Of a DNA stretch of 64,000 nucleotides, positions 1-7,775 are shown piece by piece. The stretch is from the NCBI GenBank assembly GCA_031629035.1, contig JAVLUG010000016.1, positions 62,001 through 126,000 of the forward strand, given 5' to 3'. A program made the translations under genes and the position numbers. The DNA is from MVYY01 sp012517575. Its GTDB lineage: Bacteria; Bacteroidota; Bacteroidia; Bacteroidales; Paludibacteraceae. Numbering within the stretch: the first letter of the stretch is position 1; every line of letters starts with the position of its first letter. The notes under the pieces are model-generated. The model ran no database searches. It was not told where the DNA came from and saw only the letters and a list, made by a program, of their open reading frames with translations.

Positions 1-1
1 A

Positions 2-637
2 ATAGCTGCTTACCAATTAATTAGTCAAACAAAAGAACCCAATTTAAAAAATGTGCTGGATGTGTTTTCCCGCACTGCTGCTGAAGTTTGCGAAGGACAA
101 CAATATGACATAAATTTTGAGGATCGAGAAAATGTTTCGCCTGAAGAATATTTGGAAATGATTCGTCTTAAAACAGCCGTACTGTTGGGAGCTTCGTTGA
201 AAATTGGCGCCATAGTTGGTAATGCAAGTAATCGGAATGCCAATTTGCTCTACGATTTCGGTATCAATTTAGGAATGGCATTTCAGTTGAAAGATGATTT
301 GCTCGATGTCTATGGTGATGAGCAATTTGGGAAAGAAATAGGTGGAGATATTGTAGCAAACAAAAAAACCTATCTGTTGATTTCTGCTCAAAAACTGGCA
401 GAAGGAACTGATGCCAAAGAATTAAATAAATGGTTGACAACCGATGGAGAAAATAAGGAAAAAGTTAAGGTAATAACTACACTTTACAACCGGCTTGGAG
501 TGAAAAATATCTGTGAAAATAAGATGCAGGAATATTTTGAAAAATCTATCGATTGTCTGAATCAGGTTTCGGTAGAAGAAGACAAAAAAAAGGAATTACG
601 TCTTTTGGCAGAGCAGTTAATGTTCAGAAAGGAATAA
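2..637 (+). CDS. Isoprenyl diphosphate synthase (polyprenyl synthetase family), 5'-truncated by window edge
   Basis: This is the C-terminal part of a trans-isoprenyl diphosphate synthase, which condenses isopentenyl diphosphate with allylic diphosphates in the cytoplasm. The reading frame is open from base 2, so the gene starts outside the window. A GTG at 53 is in frame but lies inside the conserved fold and is not the real start. The second aspartate-rich motif is visible as KDDLLDVYGD at about 290-319, followed by the typical GGDIVANKKTYL segment. The first DDxxD motif should lie upstream of the window. Chain length of the product (FPP, GGPP or longer) cannot be told from this half. The next gene follows after 47 bases on the same strand. 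Confidence 0.93.
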   Translation: MAAYQLISQTKEPNLKNVLDVFSRTAAEVCEGQQYDINFEDRENVSPEEYLEMIRLKTAVLLGASLKIGAIVGNASNRNANLLYDFGINLGMAFQLKDDLLDVYGDEQFGKEIGGDIVANKKTYLLISAQKLAEGTDAKELNKWLTTDGENKEKVKVITTLYNRLGVKNICENKMQEYFEKSIDCLNQVSVEEDKKKELRLLAEQLMFRKE

Positions 638-684
638 TTTCTTAACTTTGTTGGCGAAAAAATTAACGTATTTCTTTATAATTA

Positions 685-1410
685 ATGCCTTACAGAAGAT
701 TACCAAATACGGATCAATCGCGGCTTCGAGCTTTAAAAATTGCATTGGAAAAACTCGAAGATCAGGATTTTACTCATCAGATTGTTAATTTTAAAACAAT
801 TCATGAGGCCGAAAGTATTTTGGGCGTTTTTGAAAATCAAATGCAACAATATCGGCAATCATTAAAAAATCAGGTTGAAGCGAATAAACGCTATCAAAAG
901 CTCGTAGGAAACGTTAGAATGTATATTTCTCATTTTATTCAAGTTTTGAATTTGTCAGTAATCCGTGGCGATATAAAAAAAGAGCATAAAAAACTATATC
1001 AGCTTGACCCTGAAGTGAATAACATACCAGATTTGACCAGCGATGCTGCTTTGCTGCATTGGGGAAAATGTATCATCGACGGTGAGAATGAAAGGTTGCG
1101 TTTGGGCGGTTTCCCCATTTATAATCCTACCATTGCCAAAGTGAAGGTTCATTACGAAATTTTCAAAGAAAACAAACTCAATCAGAAACTTTATCAGAGC
1201 AATACTGCGCGAACACTTGAAGAGTTGGGCAATTTAAGAACAAAAGTGGACGAAATTATTCTCGACATCTGGAATCAGGTGGAAGCCAATTTCAAAAATG
1301 AAAATCCATATTCCAAACTTCAGAAATGCAAAGAATTTGGGCTGGTTTACTATTATCGCAAGGGAGAGAAAAAAGTTGTACCGGAGCAGGCGGAAAAACA
1401 GAACAAATAA
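685..1410 (+). CDS. Conserved protein of unknown function, 241 aa
   Basis: I do not recognise a named domain. The protein is soluble, has no signal peptide and no membrane segment, and is rich in charged and helical residues. It opens with PYRRLPNTD and has a coiled-coil-like stretch at about residues 45-75 and another near 175-205. Proteins with this opening are familiar from Bacteroidales genomes, but I know of no assigned role. It follows the isoprenyl diphosphate synthase after 47 bases and converges with the cyclo-ligase gene, with only 8 bases between the two stop codons. The start is the ATG just after an AT-rich leader. Coding status is well supported by length and codon pattern. Confidence 0.85.
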   Translation: MPYRRLPNTDQSRLRALKIALEKLEDQDFTHQIVNFKTIHEAESILGVFENQMQQYRQSLKNQVEANKRYQKLVGNVRMYISHFIQVLNLSVIRGDIKKEHKKLYQLDPEVNNIPDLTSDAALLHWGKCIIDGENERLRLGGFPIYNPTIAKVKVHYEIFKENKLNQKLYQSNTARTLEELGNLRTKVDEIILDIWNQVEANFKNENPYSKLQKCKEFGLVYYYRKGEKKVVPEQAEKQNK

Positions 1411-1418
1411 TCCAAATA

Positions 1419-1982
1419 TCAGTCGATAATTAAAGAAGGAACAACGACCTTATTCATCCGAACATCAAACTTTTCAACCGGAAGTTTTTCAATCAATTGA
1501 CAATCGAAGCCAACACCTATTTTTGGTGCATCAATCTTTTCCAGAAAACGGTCATAATATCCTTTTCCTCTACCCAATCGATTTTTGTTTTTATCGAAAG
1601 CCACGCCGGGAACAATAACCAAATCGATAAAAGCTCGTGAGTCAAAATCTTCCAGCGGTTCTTCAATACCGAAAGCGCCTTTTTTCAATCCATCCTTTCC
1701 GGAATATTTTTTAATGACGAGATTTTCACCTTTTACCGAAGGGAGAAGAATTTGCTTGTTTGCAGCCCATTTTTCTGCAACGGTATGAGTGGGAAGCTCA
1801 TCAGGCAGCGACCAGTAAATAAGTATGTTTTTAGCTTGCAGAAATGCAGGGAAAGATTCGACTTTTCTAAAAACAGCATCGGCTTCTTTTTCTTTTTGTT
1901 TTTCACTTAATTGCCCAATTAATTCCCGAATTCGAAACCGAATTTCCCTTTTTTGTCTCTTTGTATCGTCAAGAATGCTCAT
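1419..1982 (-). CDS. 5-formyltetrahydrofolate cyclo-ligase (MTHFS)
   Basis: This enzyme converts 5-formyl-THF to 5,10-methenyl-THF with ATP and returns stored folate to the one-carbon pool. The 187-aa length fits the family. The N-terminus has the basic KRQKREIRFRIREL helix that contributes to ATP binding. The hallmark GRGKGYYDRFL phosphate-binding motif lies at about residues 138-148, preceded by VIVPGVAFD. It sits 10 bases downstream of the DUF4294 gene on the same strand, and the two are probably co-transcribed. No unusual feature is seen. Confidence 0.95.
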   Translation of the reverse strand: MSILDDTKRQKREIRFRIRELIGQLSEKQKEKEADAVFRKVESFPAFLQAKNILIYWSLPDELPTHTVAEKWAANKQILLPSVKGENLVIKKYSGKDGLKKGAFGIEEPLEDFDSRAFIDLVIVPGVAFDKNKNRLGRGKGYYDRFLEKIDAPKIGVGFDCQLIEKLPVEKFDVRMNKVVVPSLIID

Positions 1983-1992
1983 TTAATGTCAA

Positions 1993-2598
1993 TTAAAGTT
2001 GCCCGGCTTCGACCAGCACGATAATTCTATCCAACACTTTATCTTTTTCAGTATAATCGAATTCCGATTTTAAATTTGCACCAAATAATCTTGCAAAACC
2101 TTGATAAAAAAAGGCTCTGAAACTGCCTCTATACAATTTTATCAAATCATACGAAGTGTTATCACATTCTCGATCAATCAGTTTTATCAGCAGTTTGCCT
2201 TGGCTCAGGGTTAATTTTTTCAATTCAGGTTCGTATTTTTGATAAATATCTTTTTCATATTGGGATAGAAATTTTTTTCTTTCCTTGTCATTTGGCATCA
2301 TCATTAACTTTTTATTTGTATCCGACAATTCCCGAGCCACCAATTTGGCATAAGGCAAAGTTCTTTTAACATCGCGAACCATTTTCCAATAATATTGTTC
2401 CTGTTTCCTGTTTTTAAAATTCATTTCTGGAAACACCCAAATATCATGTAGGAAAGCCATAAATACGGTGTCTTTCCCTACAATTTCAATATTTAAGCGT
2501 GCTCCACCGGGCGGAACAGGCTCATCTTCTTGTGCAAATGACGGCTGATAAACAACAGCCAAAAAAACAATAACCCATATTGAAATATAGCTTTTCAT
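1993..2598 (-). CDS. DUF4294 family exported protein
   Basis: A 201-aa protein with a Sec signal peptide (residues 1-22, ending SFAQ) and then a helical, charged domain. The WVFPEMNFKNRKQEQYYWKMVRDVKRTLPYAK segment, quoted here as its conserved parts FPEM, YYW and RTLPYAK, matches the DUF4294 family known from Bacteroidota. No enzymatic role is known to me, and the location is inferred to be periplasmic. It is the promoter-proximal gene of a two-gene unit with the folate cyclo-ligase. Its upstream region (2599-2808) carries a 20-bp perfect palindrome and separates it from the sugar-utilisation locus. Confidence 0.85.
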   Translation of the reverse strand: MKSYISIWVIVFLAVVYQPSFAQEDEPVPPGGARLNIEIVGKDTVFMAFLHDIWVFPEMNFKNRKQEQYYWKMVRDVKRTLPYAKLVARELSDTNKKLMMMPNDKERKKFLSQYEKDIYQKYEPELKKLTLSQGKLLIKLIDRECDNTSYDLIKLYRGSFRAFFYQGFARLFGANLKSEFDYTEKDKVLDRIIVLVEAGQL

Positions 2599-2672
2599 AA
2601 AACAAATTTACGCATATATTCCAAATTATGTTCCAAATTTTTTTTTTAGGGGGAAAGATTAAGTTTTTAATT

Positions 2673-2692
2673 GCTGAAAAAATTTTTTCAGC
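2673..2692. repeat. 20-bp perfect palindrome between PUL and DUF4294 gene
   Basis: The half-site is GCTGAAAAAA followed directly by its reverse complement TTTTTTCAGC. It lies 75 bases before the DUF4294 start codon and 117 bases beyond the last gene of the utilisation locus. It could act as a bidirectional terminator or as an operator for the DUF4294 promoter; the sequence alone does not decide. Confidence 0.5.
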
Positions 2693-2762
2693 CGTTTTGT
2701 CAACATGTAGCAATCAATAACTACCTCTATAAAGTATATAGAAAATAAGCGAAAAATGAGAA

Positions 2763-2779
2763 ATTATCTTTCAGATAAT
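2763..2779 (-). terminator. Candidate terminator of the utilisation operon
   Basis: A 7-bp stem (ATTATCT paired with AGATAAT) with a 3-base loop lies 30 bases past the stop codon of the GH109 gene. On the minus strand it is followed by a moderately T-rich stretch. The stem is AT-rich and weak, so it is only a candidate. Confidence 0.4.
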
Positions 2780-2808
2780 ATTTCATATTGGAAAGAAATA
2801 ATCAGCAT

Positions 2809-4191
2809 TTACCAAGCATAATTCAATTTTTCTAATTTATTCCATTCACCACGTGTAAAATCTGGGACTTTTACTGGCGCAGATCCATTTAATACGGAAA
2901 CTTCAGATAATTCAACAATGCTTGACCACTCAGCAGCATCATAAACATCCATATCTAATGGCAACCCATTATGTAAACAATAAATTAATCTATAATCCAT
3001 TACATAGTCCATTCCTCCATGTCCACCAACTTCACGCGCTTTTTCTCCTATTTCTTTATAAAAAGGATGCTCATAAACTTTTAAGAGAGAATCAACTGAT
3101 CCATTAGTCAGAACTGATTCACTATTAGGCTCTATAGTTGCAATCGGGAATGGATACTTTTGAATATATCCTTTTGTCCCAACTAAAGTATATAATCGAT
3201 TATAGGGTCGTGGATTCGAAATATCATGTTGAATTAATAAATTTTTTCCCTTTATAGTATGAATTAATGTATTATTCATGTCACCTAAAGCATAAGACTG
3301 TTTAACAAATGGGGATTCATCGCCATATTTTTGTCTAGCATGTAATGTTAACCCCTTTTGACTCGTGGACATAGAAACCAAATAATCCATTCTATCTCCA
3401 CGATGAATGTTCAAAGAATGGGCTATCGGTCCTAAACCATGAGTCGGATATGGGTTCCCTGTATGTTTTTGATTGTATTTCAGTCTCCACATGTTCCAAT
3501 ATCCATTTTCTTCATCAAACATCAATGATCTTAAATCATGAATATAAGCACCTTCAGCATACAGAAGATCTCCAAGTACACCTTTTTGAGACATATTTAA
3601 TGTTGCCATTTCAAAATAATCATAAATACAATTTTCTAACATTATACAATGTTTTCTATTTCTTTCAGAGGCATCCACTAATGCCCAACATTCCTGAATG
3701 GTTAAAGCAGCTGGTACCTCAACAGCTGCATGTTTCCCGTGATTCATAGCATAAACCGCAATAGGAGAATGCAGTTCCCAAGGTGTACAAATATAAATCA
3801 AATCAATATCAGGACGTTTACATATTTTCTTCCAATCCTCAACGCCTGTATATGTATCGGCAGCAGGTTTATTAAATTTTTTTAAGGTAGCTTTTGCATC
3901 TTGAACATTTAGAGAATTTACATCACATAAAGCTTTAATTTCAACTCCTTCCAATTGGCAATAACGTTCCACAGCTTTTGAACCTCGCATTCCAATGCCT
4001 ATAAAAGCTACTCTTACTTCCGGAATTGGATCACATCTCAAAGCTAATACATCTTCTTGTCCTTTAATTCTTTTTGGTTCTGGAAACTTGATGATTCCAT
4101 TAACTACCTTAAAATTTGTATCAGCGTTCCCTTCTAAAGTTGAAAAAACAATTAATAACCACGATAATAAGAACAATATAATTTTTTTCAT
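2809..4191 (-). CDS. GH109-type NAD-dependent glycosidase (Gfo/Idh/MocA fold), likely alpha-N-acetylgalactosaminidase
   Basis: GH109 enzymes remove terminal alpha-GalNAc by an NAD-dependent oxidation-elimination mechanism. The 460-aa protein has a Sec-type leader (1-23), a Rossmann segment VAFIGIGMRG (61-70), CDVN (89-92), CTPWELHS (135-142), EVPAALT (158-164), MLENC (184-188), and YPTHGLGP (248-255) containing the histidine expected at the active site. It ends with a GGHGGMDY motif and PDFTRGEW. These blocks match the Elizabethkingia GH109 enzyme as I remember it. Many Bacteroides homologues carry a twin-arginine leader, but none is present here. It is the last gene of the operon, 11 bases after the kinase gene. 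A sugar dehydrogenase of the same superfamily is the main alternative. Confidence 0.88.
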   Translation of the reverse strand: MKKIILFLLSWLLIVFSTLEGNADTNFKVVNGIIKFPEPKRIKGQEDVLALRCDPIPEVRVAFIGIGMRGSKAVERYCQLEGVEIKALCDVNSLNVQDAKATLKKFNKPAADTYTGVEDWKKICKRPDIDLIYICTPWELHSPIAVYAMNHGKHAAVEVPAALTIQECWALVDASERNRKHCIMLENCIYDYFEMATLNMSQKGVLGDLLYAEGAYIHDLRSLMFDEENGYWNMWRLKYNQKHTGNPYPTHGLGPIAHSLNIHRGDRMDYLVSMSTSQKGLTLHARQKYGDESPFVKQSYALGDMNNTLIHTIKGKNLLIQHDISNPRPYNRLYTLVGTKGYIQKYPFPIATIEPNSESVLTNGSVDSLLKVYEHPFYKEIGEKAREVGGHGGMDYVMDYRLIYCLHNGLPLDMDVYDAAEWSSIVELSEVSVLNGSAPVKVPDFTRGEWNKLEKLNYAW

Positions 4192-4202
4192 AAATCAATT
4201 AT

Positions 4203-5324
4203 TTATAATAAATTCATTTGCTGAGATATAAAGTTTTTCATTGCATCAAAATTTTCTTCCATACTTTGTAATAATTTTAATTGAGCCTTAGATCGTTGTA
4301 AATTATGAGATGGATATTCAATTTTATAATAAACATCTCCATTCAAATAATCGGTTAAAAATCGACAGAGTTGCATATAAGTCAATAACTTTGCACCTAA
4401 TGGCAATAATTCAATTTCAAGTTCTGATAAAAAATTTTTGGCTTCTTTCAAATAAGCTGTAGTGTAGGATTGAAAAATTTTCAAATCGAAAGATACATTT
4501 TCTATATTTAAATCATCCTCAGCTCCAGTATTTGCCGCAGTCCTCATGAAATCTCCAAAATCAGAAAGTACAAAACTCGGCATCACTGTATCTAAATCGA
4601 CAATACAAATCGGCTCATCATTTTCGTCAAATAGGAGATTATTAACTTTTGTATCACAATGATTGATTCTTTTTGGTAATTTGCCATCTCTATATAACCT
4701 TTCTGGTAAACACATTTCTTGAGCTCTTTGTTCAATTTCTTCTACAAGCCATTTTATTTCGTTCAATCTGCCTGCAGTATTATTTTTCACGGCTTCTCTA
4801 AATTCATGCAACCTAAATTCCATATTATGAAAATTTGGAATAGTTTCGATTAATTCATTTTCGGAAATATCTGATAACATGAATTGAAATTTACCAAAAG
4901 CTTTACCTGCCTTATAAGCTAATTCTGGGTTAATGGAATCATAGCTATGGGTCCCATTTATATAATAGTACATACGCCAAAAACTATTATCTTCTTTGTT
5001 ATAGTGAAAAAGATGGCCAGTTTTGGTTGGAATTATTTGTAATGCCTTTCTTTCAAGGTCATCTTCTTTTTCTTCTGCAAGTTTTTCCCGTATTTTTTCA
5101 GTAACCAGAGAAATATTTTTCATTAATCCTTCTACATTTTTGAAAACATTTTGATTTATACGTTGTAAGAAAAATGATCTTTCTCCTGGTTTAATGTTTC
5201 CTACGATGTAAGAATCATTAATAAAACCTATTTTCAAAGGAACTATATTATTTAGATCAGCTTCTCCTGTAAATTTTTCAATTATATTCTTCAACGAAAT
5301 ATTTTCCATAAATTTAAATAACAT
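4203..5324 (-). CDS. NahK-like N-acetylhexosamine kinase (aminoglycoside phosphotransferase fold)
   Basis: Family members of this type phosphorylate GalNAc or GlcNAc at C1 with ATP in the cytoplasm (NahK/LnpB of bifidobacteria). The 373-aa protein has the kinase-fold N-lobe, the catalytic loop NHCDTKVNN near residues 217-225, and the metal-binding IVDLDTVMPS that follows. DFGDFMRTAANTGAEDD is also closely like NahK. The start ATG directly follows the TAA of the transporter gene. A second in-frame ATG five codons later (5309) is also possible. The position between a transporter and a GalNAc-cleaving enzyme supports GalNAc as substrate. Which hydroxyl is phosphorylated matters for the pathway and cannot be read from the sequence. 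Confidence 0.85.
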   Translation of the reverse strand: MLFKFMENISLKNIIEKFTGEADLNNIVPLKIGFINDSYIVGNIKPGERSFFLQRINQNVFKNVEGLMKNISLVTEKIREKLAEEKEDDLERKALQIIPTKTGHLFHYNKEDNSFWRMYYYINGTHSYDSINPELAYKAGKAFGKFQFMLSDISENELIETIPNFHNMEFRLHEFREAVKNNTAGRLNEIKWLVEEIEQRAQEMCLPERLYRDGKLPKRINHCDTKVNNLLFDENDEPICIVDLDTVMPSFVLSDFGDFMRTAANTGAEDDLNIENVSFDLKIFQSYTTAYLKEAKNFLSELEIELLPLGAKLLTYMQLCRFLTDYLNGDVYYKIEYPSHNLQRSKAQLKLLQSMEENFDAMKNFISQQMNLL

Positions 5325-6185
5325 TTATTTTTCTATAGATAAAGAGATTATTGCAATCGTGGCTAAAATAAGTCCGAACAATAATATTGTGCTGGGGAAT
5401 ACAGCGTAAATTGTTAATGATAAAACGATTGTGATAAGTGGAGCTAACCCTGTCATTGGAGAAACAATAATAGCATTTCCATAGCGATAAGCATAAACAA
5501 GAGTAAGAGCACCAATAGCATTCAGAATTTGACTAAAAAAAGAGAAAAATACATTGTGCCAACCAATATTTAATTGTGCATTAAAATCAGTCATAAAGTA
5601 AGCTATGGGAGCTAAAGCTATCGCTGTAATAGTCATATAAATGAAAACACTTTCTGCCTTCATTGATTTATTAGCAAATTTCATAATAAAGCCCTGTATA
5701 CCCCACATTAAAAAAACTAGTGAGGAAAGGATAATCCAAATATATCCTTTTACATGGGAATCAGCTGGCTTATAAGAGAGTAAAAGAATTGCAAATAAAG
5801 CTGTAATAATACCTATTTTTTGCCATTTAGATGCTTTTTCATGAAGAAAAAATAGAGATAAACTAATAGTAACGACAGGAGACATTGAAACAAATGGAAA
5901 TACAATATAAGCTGGTCCAAGTCTTAAAGCTTCAAATAATATTAATTGACCACCTGCACCTAATAACCCAACTGAGCTGCCTAAAAGAACTGATTTTAAA
6001 TCTTTATCTATTTTACCTCTTATTATATATAAAGCCACTAATGCGCAGGGAATCATTGAAATAGACCATGTAATATATCCAAAAGTTGCAGGGAATCCAT
6101 TTTTTTCAGGGATTTCTATCAGTGCGCCCCAAATTCCCCAAGTAAAAGTCGTAATCAAAGCATAAAACAGCCACTTTTTCTTCAT
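5325..6185 (-). CDS. EamA/DMT-family transporter, candidate amino-sugar permease
   Basis: A 286-aa inner-membrane protein with about ten hydrophobic segments arranged as two five-helix EamA repeats (roughly residues 1-140 and 145-286). It belongs to the drug/metabolite transporter superfamily, which includes metabolite exporters and some sugar permeases such as RhaT and GlcU types. No other inner-membrane sugar transporter is encoded in the locus. It sits directly before the kinase gene with no spacer, so import of the kinase substrate is a reasonable inference. The substrate is not determined by sequence. A hairpin in the 68-base gap upstream (6227-6254) separates it from the DUF4832 gene. 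Confidence 0.85.
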   Translation of the reverse strand: MKKKWLFYALITTFTWGIWGALIEIPEKNGFPATFGYITWSISMIPCALVALYIIRGKIDKDLKSVLLGSSVGLLGAGGQLILFEALRLGPAYIVFPFVSMSPVVTISLSLFFLHEKASKWQKIGIITALFAILLLSYKPADSHVKGYIWIILSSLVFLMWGIQGFIMKFANKSMKAESVFIYMTITAIALAPIAYFMTDFNAQLNIGWHNVFFSFFSQILNAIGALTLVYAYRYGNAIIVSPMTGLAPLITIVLSLTIYAVFPSTILLFGLILATIAIISLSIEK

Positions 6186-6226
6186 CTGAAATTTTTCAAT
6201 AGAAAATTTATTATACCTTTTTTAAT

Positions 6227-6254
6227 ATTTTGCTAATGAGAAGATTAGCAAAAT
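6227..6254 (-). other. Intra-operon RNA hairpin after the DUF4832 gene
   Basis: An 11-bp perfect stem (6227-6237 with 6244-6254, core TTTTGCTAAT) has a 6-base loop. It begins at the last base of the DUF4832 stop codon. On the minus strand it is followed by an A-rich, not U-rich, tract, so it looks more like an mRNA-processing or stability element than a strong intrinsic terminator. Confidence 0.5.
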
Positions 6255-7648
6255 TAATTAATTTTTAACGAATAAATTTTATTATAACCTGAATTATTAT
6301 CCCACACATTATTGTTTGCCAAATGAATACTAAATTCTGGTCGATTAGCCAAAGTGGGCTTGGGGTCCGGAAAATTTAAATAAACATTGTATTCGTTACC
6401 TTTCATCTCAAGAGGAAGAGAATATTTAATGTTAATTTCATATTGACCACCTGCAAACCAAAACCGAGGATCAATATTTGTCTGACAAATAAATTTTTTG
6501 GAGCTATCAGACTTTGAAACAAATATTAATTCAACATTTCTTGGATTCATAGGTGAAGCAAACCCCGTATTTTTAATTTTTAATTTAACCTCAAAATCTT
6601 TGCCTGCTTCCGGATTTTTACTAAATTTTCCTTCTGTTAACGATAGACGATATCCCAATCTTTTAGTTATTTCATCAATACATCCATTTGTCTTCCAACC
6701 ATTTAAAACAGAAGGATGATAATCTGAATTTAAATATGACCAATGACACTTTTCCATTTGTAATACGGCATTATCACAGCCTGAATAACTAGATAAACCG
6801 CATGTCTCGCCTCCCATTACCACATATTTTGTTTCAGCTTCCCAGAATGCTCTCTCCTGGGAATTACTAAATGTTCCAACATCATTTGAACTTGCTAAAA
6901 AACAATCATTGTGACAGGCTATCCTTGATAAATCTGACTGATTAAAAGCAGTGGCAAGAGTTAGAGTATCTGAGTAATTCAAATTAAAACATTTCAATTT
7001 GAATTTAGGAGTACGAACACAAATCATTCGTTCTCTTGGTAAAGATAGTAATAGTGCATCCAAAACCGCCCTACGTGGTGAATAATCTTCGGGAGTAGTA
7101 AGTGTCATATTAAAATGAGTAGTATAATACCATTCTCCCCAAACCCCAATAAAACCTGCTTCCATAACATAAATAACATCAGAATATTCAATCAAATAAG
7201 GAGTTATTTGTTGTATATGATTTAAGACAATATCTTGTGGGGCATCCCATGGCTTTTCTGATTCACTTGAACTATATGCAAAACGCAAAACACATTTACA
7301 TCCGCCATCCCGTAAAGCAATCATATTAGTTTCTAACCGAGATAAAAACTCATCTGATATAGGTTTATCTTTAAAATCTTTTAGGTAATAAATAGTTAAA
7401 AGTAAACTATTCCCTTTTCCTCTTACCGATTTTACAATTGAAGGAGTTAAAACATTAGAATTGGTTGTACTAAATTCATAATGACTATAAAAACCACGCT
7501 CAGGATTTATAATAGCAGAATCAGATATGACATAATTAACTTTTACAAATTCGTCATTATCATCGCTAACAGGAGAATTACTGTTACACGAAAAAATCGA
7601 TACTAATAATAATGAAATAAAAACAACACAGAAAATTTGTCTGTCCAT
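6254..7648 (-). CDS. DUF4874/DUF4832 lipoprotein, possible uncharacterised glycosidase
   Basis: A 464-aa protein with a type II signal peptide and lipobox cysteine at residue 21. The DUF4874 opening motif NPERGFY is at 49-55, and the DUF4832 core carries VMEAGFIGVWGEW (161-173), with E163 and E172 as candidate acidic catalytic residues. A beta-rich C-terminal region from about 345 resembles an immunoglobulin-like domain. No reaction is established for the family as far as I know. The (beta/alpha)-like first part, the surface-lipoprotein signal and the position inside a glycan locus suggest carbohydrate hydrolysis or binding. This is inference. The gene lies 127 bases after the SusE-position gene. 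Confidence 0.8.
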   Translation of the reverse strand: MDRQIFCVVFISLLLVSIFSCNSNSPVSDDNDEFVKVNYVISDSAIINPERGFYSHYEFSTTNSNVLTPSIVKSVRGKGNSLLLTIYYLKDFKDKPISDEFLSRLETNMIALRDGGCKCVLRFAYSSSESEKPWDAPQDIVLNHIQQITPYLIEYSDVIYVMEAGFIGVWGEWYYTTHFNMTLTTPEDYSPRRAVLDALLLSLPRERMICVRTPKFKLKCFNLNYSDTLTLATAFNQSDLSRIACHNDCFLASSNDVGTFSNSQERAFWEAETKYVVMGGETCGLSSYSGCDNAVLQMEKCHWSYLNSDYHPSVLNGWKTNGCIDEITKRLGYRLSLTEGKFSKNPEAGKDFEVKLKIKNTGFASPMNPRNVELIFVSKSDSSKKFICQTNIDPRFWFAGGQYEINIKYSLPLEMKGNEYNVYLNFPDPKPTLANRPEFSIHLANNNVWDNNSGYNKIYSLKIN

Positions 7649-7703
7649 AAAGATAATGTTAAGAAAAATTGATGAAATAAAAAATTAAATTTAAATTTTA
7701 AGG

Positions 7704-7758
7704 CAAAATTTGCAGGTACAGATAAATAATTAGTGCAAAACTGAGCCTGCAAATTTTG
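7704..7758 (-). other. Long-loop inverted repeat between SusE-position gene and DUF4832 gene
   Basis: CAAAATTTGCAGG at 7704-7716 is perfectly inverted at 7746-7758, giving a 13-bp stem with a 29-base loop. It occupies the largest gap between consecutive operon genes (7649-7775). On the minus strand it is followed by an A/T-rich, U-containing tract. It may reduce read-through from the highly expressed susCD part into the downstream genes. Confidence 0.5.
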
Positions 7759-7775
7759 TAATTAAAATTATTGTT

